Positions 25,521-31,651 of a stretch of DNA of 32,240 nt are shown here, piece by piece (positions within the stretch are counted from its first letter, which is position 1; every line of letters starts with the position of its first letter). Below the pieces are notes generated by a model. That model ran no database searches. It saw nothing but the letters and a program-made list of their open reading frames with translations, and was not told where the DNA came from. Both the position numbers and the translations under genes were made by a program. This DNA is from Clostridia bacterium (GTDB lineage Bacteria; Bacillota; Clostridia; Christensenellales; CAG-138): NCBI GenBank assembly GCA_016293975.1, contig JAEDCW010000018.1:1-32240 (forward strand), given 5' to 3'.

Positions 25521-26929
25521 TATTTGCTAACCAACGTCCCTTTAAGAGAATTATTCATCACTTCATCGATGCTAACAACCAAGTATTGTCCTATGAGACT
25601 CTCGTCACCGGGGAAGTAAACAGTCTTGAAATTGGACAATTTACCGAAAGCCATTTTTCCTGATCTGGTGTCGTCGCACCCCTCCACAAGTACCACGCCT
25701 CTTGTACCTATATACTTTTCATTCAACATCTTCAGAGTCATTACAACGCAATCGTTCAGACGCCTTAGTCTCTGTTTCTTGACTTCTTCGGAAACTTGAT
25801 TCTGCATAACAGCGGCTTTTGTGCCTTTACGTTTGGAATACTTAAACGTGTATGCCGCAGAATAACCGACCGCTTCAACGAGGGTTAAAGTATCGTTAAA
25901 ATCTTCGTCAGTTTCACCCGGGAACCCAACTATAATATCCGTAGTTATTTCAATCCCCGGCACGTTTTTCTTCAGTTCATCGACCAAAGCCAAATAGCCT
26001 TCTCGGGTATACTTTCTGTTCATCTCATCAAGAATCCGCGTGCTTCCGGACTGCACAGGCAAATGAATGTGCTTACACACCTTGTCAAGAGTCGCCATAG
26101 CTTCGATTAACCTATGCGAAAGATCCTTCGGGTGTGACGTCAAAAATCGGATGCGCTCAATCCCGTCGATTTCGTTTATAAGCTTGAGTAGGCCCGGAAA
26201 ATCGATCGATTCACCCGCATCAGGGGAACGATATGAGTTTACGTTTTGTCCGAGAAGTGTAATTTCTGTGTACCCCAAAGCTGACAGTTGCCTAATCTCG
26301 TCTATTATGTCCTTATGAGAGCGCGAGCGTTCCCTACCTCTTACATACGGAACAATGCAGTATGAACAGAAATTGTTACACCCATACATTATGTTCACGT
26401 TCGTTGAAAAGCTACCATTCCTTATTACGGGGATTCCCTCTGCTATATCGTCATCGTTCTTTGCAAGGTTAATAACCCTCTGACCGTTAATGACATTAGA
26501 GAGCATCTCCGGTAATTTATACATTTCGTGAGTGCCGAAAATCAAATCCACAAACGGATAGCGTTTATAGAGCTTTTTTGCCACATCTTCCTGCTGCATC
26601 ATACAGCCGCAAACGCCAATAATCAGCTCGTGGTTTTCTTCCTTTTGTGTCCTTAGAGCGCCTACATTGCCAAATACTCTCAGTTCCGCATGTTCACGCA
26701 CACAACACGTATTAAAAACTATTAAATCAGCAGATGTTTTGTCCGATGCCTTAACAAATCCACATTGTTCAAATATACCTGCAATTTTCTCAGAATCATG
26801 ACTATTCATCTGACAGCCGTAAGTCTGAATATAATACTTTTTGGTACCGCATATAAGCCCGGACAATTGATCTGCAATGTCCTTCTGCAACAAAATATCC
26901 GCCTGAGATACTTTAAATTCTTTCTTCAT
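25520..26929 (-). CDS. miaB: tRNA-2-methylthio-N6-dimethylallyladenosine synthase MiaB
   Basis: This radical SAM methylthiotransferase turns i6A37 into ms2i6A37 in tRNA, using two 4Fe-4S clusters. The N-terminal UPF0004 domain includes YYIQTYGCQMNSHDSEKIAG and later FNTCCVREHA and GVCGCMMQ. The radical SAM motif CNNFCSYCIVPYVRGRERSR begins near residue 186. A C-terminal TRAM domain follows (RGVVLVEGCDD...). I place the start at ATG 26929, 5 bases after GAGG; a GTG two codons earlier overlaps that site. It is the first gene of the miaB-mutS-mutL-miaA-hfq operon, with a strong promoter at 26949-26977. Confidence 0.97.
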   Translation of the reverse strand: MKKEFKVSQADILLQKDIADQLSGLICGTKKYYIQTYGCQMNSHDSEKIAGIFEQCGFVKASDKTSADLIVFNTCCVREHAELRVFGNVGALRTQKEENHELIIGVCGCMMQQEDVAKKLYKRYPFVDLIFGTHEMYKLPEMLSNVINGQRVINLAKNDDDIAEGIPVIRNGSFSTNVNIMYGCNNFCSYCIVPYVRGRERSRSHKDIIDEIRQLSALGYTEITLLGQNVNSYRSPDAGESIDFPGLLKLINEIDGIERIRFLTSHPKDLSHRLIEAMATLDKVCKHIHLPVQSGSTRILDEMNRKYTREGYLALVDELKKNVPGIEITTDIIVGFPGETDEDFNDTLTLVEAVGYSAAYTFKYSKRKGTKAAVMQNQVSEEVKKQRLRRLNDCVVMTLKMLNEKYIGTRGVVLVEGCDDTRSGKMAFGKLSNFKTVYFPGDESLIGQYLVVSIDEVMNNSLKGTLVSK

Positions 26930-26948
26930 AAACACCTCGCTAGCGAAT

Positions 26949-26977
26949 ATTATAGCGCAATTCTCTCCTTATATCAA
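26949..26977 (-). promoter_or_regulatory. Sigma-A promoter of the miaB-mutSL-miaA-hfq operon
   Basis: On the minus strand TTGATA (26977-26972) and TATAAT (26954-26949) are separated by 17 bases. These are the same boxes as the serC promoter. The start would be near 26942, giving a leader of about 13 bases. Confidence 0.85.
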
Positions 26978-27213
26978 GCTAACCGCGTTATCGACTACTA
27001 CTATCGGTACATATGTCGTAACAAACGCCTAACGGAGATTCTTATGCCGTCGTTTTTGATTGCTGAAAGAGTTTGCATTCGTCTTTATAAACACAATACA
27101 GTATAATAGCCTAAAATAAATACTGTTTAATCACATCTGCATAACAGACAATGAAATGACTTCAAATAACATAATCGCCCTACTAATGTGGTACTAAACA
27201 TGGTAAAAGAAAA

Positions 27214-27229
27214 CCGCTAAAACTAGCGG
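27214..27229 (-). terminator. Leftward terminator downstream of the hairpin element
   Basis: CCGCTA (27214-27219) pairs with TAGCGG (27224-27229), loop AAAC. Read leftward the stem is followed by TTTTCTTTT, an intrinsic terminator. No protein gene precedes it on that strand before tRNA-Leu, so it may end a transcript through 27230-27460. Between this site and the miaB promoter (26978-27213) I see no gene or clear structure. Confidence 0.65.
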
Positions 27230-27323
27230 CCTATTGATGTCAGAGAGTAACCAAACGGAGTGGAATTGAAGTAAGAGTAAATCAAAGTAGAATTAGGATA
27301 AATCATTCGGAGTATATGTTGCA

Positions 27324-27460
27324 TTTCCAATGATATACTTGCTACGCAAGTACGATGTAATATTCGTTTCCTCATATGCAAAGCATATATAACCTGCGAA
27401 GCAGATATCATACCGTCAGGTATATCGCCCGTGGCCACAGGAAACGGATATCATTGAAAA
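27324..27460. repeat. Nested inverted-repeat element able to fold into a multi-hairpin structure
   Basis: An outer stem, TTTCCAATGATAT (27324-27336) with ATATCATTGAAAA (27448-27460), matches at 12 of 13 positions. Inside it are a hairpin TACTTGC-TAC-GCAAGTA (27336-27352) and a second long-range stem CGTTTCCT (27365-27372) with AGGAAACG (27439-27446). This encloses ATATGC-AAA-GCATAT (27374-27388), CTGC-GAA-GCAG (27394-27404), ATACC-GTCA-GGTAT (27410-27423) and the palindrome GTGGCCAC (27431-27438). It is either a structured RNA or a short palindromic repeat element. A 71-codon frame crosses it on the minus strand but is not protein-like. Confidence 0.65.
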
Positions 27461-27488
27461 AACTCACTACTTTCGCAGTGAGTTTTTT
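27457..27488 (-). terminator. Terminator of tRNA-Leu (bidirectional shape)
   Basis: AAAAAACTCACT (27457-27468) pairs with AGTGAGTTTTTT (27477-27488), loop ACTTTCGC. Read leftward from tRNA-Leu it is a strong stem ending in a T-run. It would work in either direction. Confidence 0.85.
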
Positions 27489-27490
27489 GC

Positions 27491-27577
27491 TGGTGCCGAA
27501 GGTGGGACTCGAACCCACACGGTATCGCTACCAACGGATTTTGAGTCCGTCACGTCTGCCAATTCCATCACTTCGGC
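27491..27577 (-). tRNA. tRNA-Leu (anticodon CAA)
   Basis: Read on the minus strand: acceptor stem GCCGAAG/CTTCGGC, discriminator A, and encoded CCA (27493-27491). The anticodon stem-loop ACGGA-CTCAAAA-TCCGT gives anticodon CAA, reading UUG. The long variable arm (TGGTAGCGATACCG) and T-loop GTTCGAGTC confirm a leucine tRNA of 87 bases. UUG is read by a tRNA with A36 and A37, a class modified by the MiaA/MiaB pair encoded nearby. Confidence 0.96.
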
Positions 27578-27586
27578 AACGCATGA

Positions 27587-27615
27587 ATTTTAGCATACAT
27601 TGGCATAAAAATCAA
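27587..27615 (-). promoter_or_regulatory. Extended -10 promoter of tRNA-Leu
   Basis: Minus strand TTGATT (27615-27610), 17 bases, TAAAAT (27592-27587), with TGC directly before the -10. The start falls about 3 bases upstream of the mature tRNA end. Confidence 0.8.
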
Positions 27616-27688
27616 CATTATTTTAAAAGCATTTTTTGTATCCTCACAGCAGATATTAATCATACAGAAAATGAAAGGAGGAATTCGT

Positions 27689-27892
27689 GTGACAGATAAC
27701 CATAAAAGACCAAGTTTGGATGCAAATGATATGGCATATTACGGGATTAACAGCACAGCTTCGTTCTGTGAATGCACTGGGCTTATTCCGGTACCAATAC
27801 ATACCGAAAGTGACGCAGACGCATATAGAAGCTTGTACCCCATACCTACGCCGAACCCGCATCATAGCAAAAACGACGATATGAATCCCTAA
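27689..27892 (+). CDS. Small uncharacterised protein, GTG start
   Basis: I do not know the function. AAAGGAGG (27674-27681) is a very strong ribosome site, and the in-frame GTG at 27689 lies 7 bases after it. The ATG at 27671 contains the site itself and is rejected. The 67-residue product has a Cys pair (FCECTGLIPVPIH), the segment MAYYGINSTAS, an acidic patch (ESDADAYRSLYPIP) and a Pro/His-rich tail (PIPTPNPHHSKNDD). There is no membrane segment or signal. I have an impression of similar short clostridial proteins with a YYGxNST...ECTGL pattern, but cannot name a family. It stands alone between tRNA-Leu and the ADP-ribosylglycohydrolase gene, and a weak terminator follows. Confidence 0.6.
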   Translation: MTDNHKRPSLDANDMAYYGINSTASFCECTGLIPVPIHTESDADAYRSLYPIPTPNPHHSKNDDMNP

Positions 27893-27905
27893 CTAAATGT
27901 ATTCG

Positions 27906-27927
27906 AGGGAGGCAATGCCTCCTTCTC
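27906..27927 (+). terminator. Possible terminator after the small GTG-start gene
   Basis: GGAGGC (27908-27913) pairs with GCCTCC (27917-27922), extendable by two pairs, followed by TTCTC. The T-run is weak. Confidence 0.45.
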
Positions 27928-28033
27928 ATAAGATTATGCAGTCAATACGGTAGAATCATTTTATACGTAAAATCCATCTTCTGGTCTGGTTCTAAGGACG
28001 TTTTTATATCATAAAAAGCCATAAAAAGAAAAA

Positions 28034-28061
28034 CGACATCTTGCATTCCGCAAGAATGTCG
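28034..28061 (-). terminator. Terminator of the ADP-ribosylglycohydrolase gene
   Basis: CGACATCTTGC pairs with GCAAG-A-ATGTCG, an 11-bp stem with one bulged base and loop ATTCC. Read leftward it is followed by TTTTTCTTTTTAT. It lies about 110 bases after the stop codon. Confidence 0.75.
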
Positions 28062-28096
28062 ACTTCTCATACTGAATTATAACGCAATTTTTGATA

Positions 28097-28155
28097 CGGG
28101 TTGCAAGCGGTTGCAAAGTTGCATTGAAATGCAACCGAAGGAGGGTATGCAACCG
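28097..28155. repeat. Cluster of inverted CGGTTGCA/TGCAACCG motifs
   Basis: CGGGTTGCA (28097-28105) and CGGTTGCA (28108-28115) are followed by the inverse TGCAACCG at 28130-28137 and 28148-28155. In between is a perfect hairpin GTTGCAT-TGAA-ATGCAAC (28118-28135). Several foldings exclude each other. It lies in the 3' untranslated region of the leftward gene ending at 28172. Confidence 0.55.
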
Positions 28156-28171
28156 TAAGACAGAAGACAGA

Positions 28172-29542
28172 TCAATTAACGACAATGTTAAAATAATCCT
28201 TAAAATCATGATACTCCTGGAAAATTGGTCCTTTACCATCCCATATAGAAACCAGGCTGTCGTCTCTTTTCCATACCATTTGTTCAAGAATCAATCTATA
28301 GAAAATATTTCGCTCTTTTTTGAACACACTACCATCTGCTGCAATACAATAATACTCCGCAGTGTTTTCGTAATGCAAAGTATTATCTTTGATTAGGTTC
28401 AGTGTAATCCATTTCTGAATTTCAACTCTGCTTTTTGTTTCTTCGTGTGTGCTACTGTGGTCTTTTCCTACACGTGTTTTGGGGTATATTTTAAAACCGG
28501 ATGAATCGGTCAGTCGGTTGTACGAAGACATTCTCCCTTGTGCTTTTTTGCCAAAAAGGATAATTGCATCGATAAATTCCTGAGGCAAATATTCATTTGC
28601 TTTCAAAATAATTTCATCATGCGTATCTGCATACATATCGAGATAGAATGCCCATGCGATAGAACCGGTTATTGCAGCAATGGTATCCGTGTCGCCACCA
28701 ATGGAAACTGCATTTCTGATAGCATCCTCAAATGAAGAAGATTCAAGAAAAGCAATAATAGCTTGAGGTACAGTACCTTGACAAGTTTCATCGAAGGTGT
28801 AGTATTTGCGAATATCCTCGACTGTTTCCTGCAACGGATAGAAGTTCTTCTCTATGTATTCTTTAATTTCTGCTTTTGTTTTTTTCTGTTTAGCCAAGAA
28901 AATAGCAGCAGCTACGGCCTGTGCACCTTTTATTCCTTCAGGATGGTTATGCGTAACTGCGGCTGAAAGTTTAGCAAGTTCCAAAGCTTCGTTCAATTCC
29001 ACTGCATAAATTGCGCAGGCGGACACACGCATAGCGGAACCGTTGCCAAAACTGTTATAGGGTTGAGAGTTGTCACTTTCTAACCATCCTGCAAATCGCC
29101 CGCCATAACCACCTTGCGGATGAGGGTATTTTCTGCCCAACGTTTTCATTTCGTTGATTAAGCAAGATGTAAATTCTTCTTTTTTATCCCAGGAGTTCTG
29201 CAATGCATTTGCGACAGCAATCGTCATAATTGTATCATCGGTAATACTGCACCCATCCGAAAAAAGAGGGAAATCTTTACTTTTTATATTGTTAAATTCA
29301 TATTTAGATCCTACTATATCACCGATGATCGCACCATACAATAGTGATCGTTGCGCAATAGCATCGTATAAAGCATCAGCTTTTTGTTTCATTTCAGAAA
29401 TCATTTGTTTGCGTGCTTCTGGATCATCAGGCATACTTAGACAACAAAGTTCTACACTCGGGGCGGATATTTCAGACCTAAAGTTCACATCGTTTGTGAC
29501 TTCACTTTTGGCTTTTTTCTTAAATAAATTCCTAAAGAACAT
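28172..29542 (-). CDS. ADP-ribosylglycohydrolase (DraG-like) with unrecognised C-terminal domain
   Basis: It is expected to remove ADP-ribose from a modified protein or other substrate. The DraG-type core spans about residues 69-335. It carries GAIIGDIVGSKYEF, TDDT (101-104), GNGSAMRVS (167-173) and GGDTDTIAAITGS (282-294), which supply the two-magnesium site. Residues 1-66 are a basic/polar leader with a short helix. Residues 340-456 form an extra domain I cannot assign; it contains EYYCIAADGSVFKKERNIFY and SLVSIWDGKGP. The usual family length is about 260-350, so the tail is additional. The ATG at 29542 has only a modest ribosome site (GAAGG, 10 bases away). A MITE-like element lies about 25 bases upstream. 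No ADP-ribosyltransferase partner is visible. The gene sits in a tRNA-flanked accessory-looking segment. Confidence 0.88.
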   Translation of the reverse strand: MFFRNLFKKKAKSEVTNDVNFRSEISAPSVELCCLSMPDDPEARKQMISEMKQKADALYDAIAQRSLLYGAIIGDIVGSKYEFNNIKSKDFPLFSDGCSITDDTIMTIAVANALQNSWDKKEEFTSCLINEMKTLGRKYPHPQGGYGGRFAGWLESDNSQPYNSFGNGSAMRVSACAIYAVELNEALELAKLSAAVTHNHPEGIKGAQAVAAAIFLAKQKKTKAEIKEYIEKNFYPLQETVEDIRKYYTFDETCQGTVPQAIIAFLESSSFEDAIRNAVSIGGDTDTIAAITGSIAWAFYLDMYADTHDEIILKANEYLPQEFIDAIILFGKKAQGRMSSYNRLTDSSGFKIYPKTRVGKDHSSTHEETKSRVEIQKWITLNLIKDNTLHYENTAEYYCIAADGSVFKKERNIFYRLILEQMVWKRDDSLVSIWDGKGPIFQEYHDFKDYFNIVVN

Positions 29543-29565
29543 AGTTTATACCTTCAACATTTTTT

Positions 29566-29840
29566 AATTAGGGTCTGCTGAAAAAATAGAAAAACGGAGA
29601 TATAGCGAGAAAATACGAGTATTTATGAGATTTTACGGTGTTGGCTATACCCCAGATTGGAGGGGTAATCCTTGAAAAGTTTGCATTCTGGGGTATTCCG
29701 CAGTGTCTTGAATCGCCCGAAAGTGATAACTGAACCAACAATATCCCTGATTAACCAGCGTAGAAACCATTCAAACATCAATATTCACCAATATTTCATG
29801 CGCTTCTAGCAGAATTGAACTTTTTCAGCAAGCCCTAATT
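29566..29840. mobile_element. MITE-like element with terminal inverted repeats
   Basis: The left end AATTAGGGTCTGCTGAAAAA (29566-29585) and the right end, read inversely as AATTAGGGCTTGCTGAAAAA (29840-29821), match at 18 of 20 bases, with the two mismatches at a swapped TC/CT. The interior of about 235 bases has no open frame. It holds a second inverted pair, TACCCCAGA and TCTGGGGTA, and a short palindrome AAATAC-GA-GTATTT. This is the layout of a non-autonomous transposon derived from a DDE-type insertion sequence. No clear target duplication is seen beyond the AT-rich edges. Confidence 0.75.
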
Positions 29841-29877
29841 ATTGTACCATAAGCCAAATTGAGTTGCAATAATTTAT

Positions 29878-30059
29878 AATGAAACTTTTCTCCCTAACGA
29901 TGAAACTTTTCTCCCACAATGAAACTAATCTCGGTCACAATAAAATTATTCTTTTGAGAAAAGTTTCAGAGTGATTTGAAAGGGTGAAAAATGGGTAGGT
30001 TTAAGTCACTTCTCTTCGACTTTTGTATGTTCATTTTTGATACAATGAAACGAATCTCA
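29878..30059. repeat. Phased ATGAAAC-TTTT-CTC short repeats
   Basis: AATGAAACTTTTCTCCC (29878-29894), ATGAAACTTTTCTCCC (29900-29915), AATGAAACTAATCTCGG (29918-29934), a degenerate AATAAAATTATTCTT (29939-29953), an inverted GAGAAAAGTTTCA (29956-29968) and AATGAAACGAATCTCA (30044-30059). The ATG triplets of the direct copies are 21, 19, 21 and 105 bases apart. There is no gene in this stretch. They may be protein-binding iterons or a remnant of a transposon end. Confidence 0.65.
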
Positions 30060-30105
30060 TTTGCAAAAGTACCGAAAACCCTTGCACCAAACGGTTTTTG
30101 ACAAA

Positions 30106-30145
30106 AAGAAAAGGAACGCAAGTATCGTATCAATACTTGCGTTCC
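30106..30145 (-). terminator. Terminator of the tRNA-Thr/tRNA-Pro transcript
   Basis: GGAACGCAAGTAT (30113-30125) pairs perfectly with ATACTTGCGTTCC (30133-30145), loop of 7. Read leftward it is followed by TTTTCTTTTT. A strong intrinsic terminator directly after tRNA-Pro. Confidence 0.9.
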
Positions 30146-30149
30146 AATA

Positions 30150-30226
30150 TGGTCGAGGCGACAAGATTTGAACTTGCGACCTCTTGGTCCCGAACCAAGC
30201 GCGCTACCAAACTGCGCTACGCCTCG
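30150..30226 (-). tRNA. tRNA-Pro (anticodon CGG)
   Basis: Minus strand: acceptor stem CGAGGCG/CGCCTCG, discriminator A, encoded CCA. The anticodon stem-loop CTTGG-TTCGGGA-CCAAG gives anticodon CGG with G37, as expected for proline. D-loop (AGCGCAGTTTGGTAGCGC) and T-loop (GTTCAAATC) are normal. 77 bases, co-transcribed with tRNA-Thr, 6 bases upstream. Confidence 0.96.
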
Positions 30227-30232
30227 AATAAA

Positions 30233-30308
30233 TGGAGCCAATGTGGGGACTCGGACCCCAGACCTGCTCATTACGAGTGAGCTGCTCTACCAACTGAGCT
30301 ACATTGGC
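30233..30308 (-). tRNA. tRNA-Thr (anticodon CGT)
   Basis: Minus strand: acceptor stem GCCAATG/CATTGGC, discriminator T, encoded CCA. The anticodon stem-loop GCTCA-CTCGTAA-TGAGC gives anticodon CGT, reading ACG. The T-loop is GTCCGAGTC. 76 bases, first in a two-tRNA unit with tRNA-Pro. Confidence 0.95.
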
Positions 30309-30322
30309 ATTCACAGTATCGA

Positions 30323-30351
30323 ATTATATCACCCTTCCGTTAAGTTGTCAC
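30323..30351 (-). promoter_or_regulatory. Promoter of tRNA-Thr/tRNA-Pro
   Basis: Minus strand GTGACA (30351-30346), 17 bases, TATAAT (30328-30323). The start is about 8 bases upstream of the mature tRNA-Thr end. Confidence 0.85.
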
Positions 30352-30508
30352 TACCTTTTTGTTCAATAAATAATATACGATTGTGCAGGCGCTTGCTCTT
30401 TTTAAACATCACCGGATATGTTATTATACCTTATGTTGCGGATTTATATTTAGCCGCATATATTGAAATATGAGAGACATACTCATAATTCACCGAGAGG
30501 TAATTACT

Positions 30509-31651
30509 ATGATCAACTTTGACAACAGTGCAACGACGCGAACGTTTGACGAATCTGCAAATGTCGCGCTTCACTACATGCTATCACAATACTATAACCC
30601 ATCCTCCGCATATTCGGTTGCAGTAGAATCCGAAAAGGATATAAAACGGGCACGAAAAAGGATTATGTCAGCCATCAATGCGGATTCAGGTTCTATAATA
30701 TACACATCAGGAGCTACGGAAAGCAATAACATGGCTTTTAGTGGCGCACTCCAATCTTTACGTGCGAAGGGCAGGATTATAATCGGTTCGACCGAGCACC
30801 CTTCAGTATATGAGGTCGCAAACTCTTATGCTAAAATCGGATTTGACGTCGAATTTGCGTCGGTGAATGCTGACGGTAGGATCGACTTAGATGTGTTTAG
30901 AGATTTGCTTACGCCTAATACGCAGTTTGTAAGCATAATGCTCGTAAACAATGAGGTCGGAGCGATAAACGACATCCACACCTTGCACAAATATGCAAAA
31001 CAAGCAAATCCGCAATGTATATTCCATGTTGATGGAGTGCAGGGTTTTCTGAAAGTTCCATTTAACGCCAATGATTGCGACCTATTTTCAATAAGCGGAC
31101 ATAAGTTTAACGCCCCTAAAGGCGTTGGGGCGCTCTATGTTGGCAAGGACGTCAAGTTCGCAGGCGGTCAGTTAGGTGGAGGTCAGGAAGGCGGCTTAAG
31201 AAGTGGTACTACCAACACCCCCGGCATTATGGCTATGGATAAGTCAATTGAGATTTACTCGGATTCGTCTGAGGAATTCATACAATCCATGCAAGCCTGC
31301 AAGCTCCGTTTGGCAAAAAACATGGCGGCAATAAAAGACACGGTATTAAACGGCCCTCCCGCTGAAAGCGGAGCGCCACACATACTAAATATCTCTTTCC
31401 TTGGAGTACGTAGCGAAGTGCTTCTTCATGCGCTTGATGCAAGAGGAATACTTGTAGCCACAGGGTCGGCATGTTCATCCCATAAGAATTCTAACAACAG
31501 GGTTTTGGATGCGATGAACATCAAAGGACCGCGGCAAGAGGGTGCAGTAAGATTCAGCTTCTCCCCCACTAATACTATTGACGAAGTGGATACCGTTTCA
31601 AGTATAATAGAAGAAAACGTATTATTACTAAGGAGATACAAGAAAAGATAA
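30509..31651 (+). CDS. Cysteine desulfurase (IscS/NifS family)
   Basis: This PLP enzyme takes sulfur from cysteine and carries it as a persulfide to acceptors. The N-terminus MINFDNSATTRTFDESA is typical. The PLP lysine lies in SISGHKFNAPKGVGALYVG, and the persulfide Cys in GILVATGSACSSHKNSNNRV. I start at ATG 30509 after GAGAGG; an earlier in-frame ATG at 30470 adds 13 non-conserved residues. The 380-residue product is normal in size. thiI begins directly after the stop codon, so this desulfurase most likely serves ThiI, as NifZ does in B. subtilis, rather than general Fe-S assembly. No iscU or iscR is seen. Confidence 0.94.
   Translation: MINFDNSATTRTFDESANVALHYMLSQYYNPSSAYSVAVESEKDIKRARKRIMSAINADSGSIIYTSGATESNNMAFSGALQSLRAKGRIIIGSTEHPSVYEVANSYAKIGFDVEFASVNADGRIDLDVFRDLLTPNTQFVSIMLVNNEVGAINDIHTLHKYAKQANPQCIFHVDGVQGFLKVPFNANDCDLFSISGHKFNAPKGVGALYVGKDVKFAGGQLGGGQEGGLRSGTTNTPGIMAMDKSIEIYSDSSEEFIQSMQACKLRLAKNMAAIKDTVLNGPPAESGAPHILNISFLGVRSEVLLHALDARGILVATGSACSSHKNSNNRVLDAMNIKGPRQEGAVRFSFSPTNTIDEVDTVSSIIEENVLLLRRYKKR

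Noticed and set aside
27223..27438. 71-codon open frame on the minus strand
   Set aside because: It runs straight through the nested hairpin element and the terminator stem. The product is not protein-like and it has no ribosome site.
29878..29968. Possible CRISPR array made of the ATGAAAC repeats
   Set aside because: The units recur every 19-21 bases, leaving only 3-5 bases between them, and they drift in sequence. There is no room for spacers and no cas gene.
29966..30480. Open frames across the tRNA-Pro/tRNA-Thr region
   Set aside because: They read through two clear tRNA genes and their terminator; these are chance frames often mis-annotated at tRNA loci.
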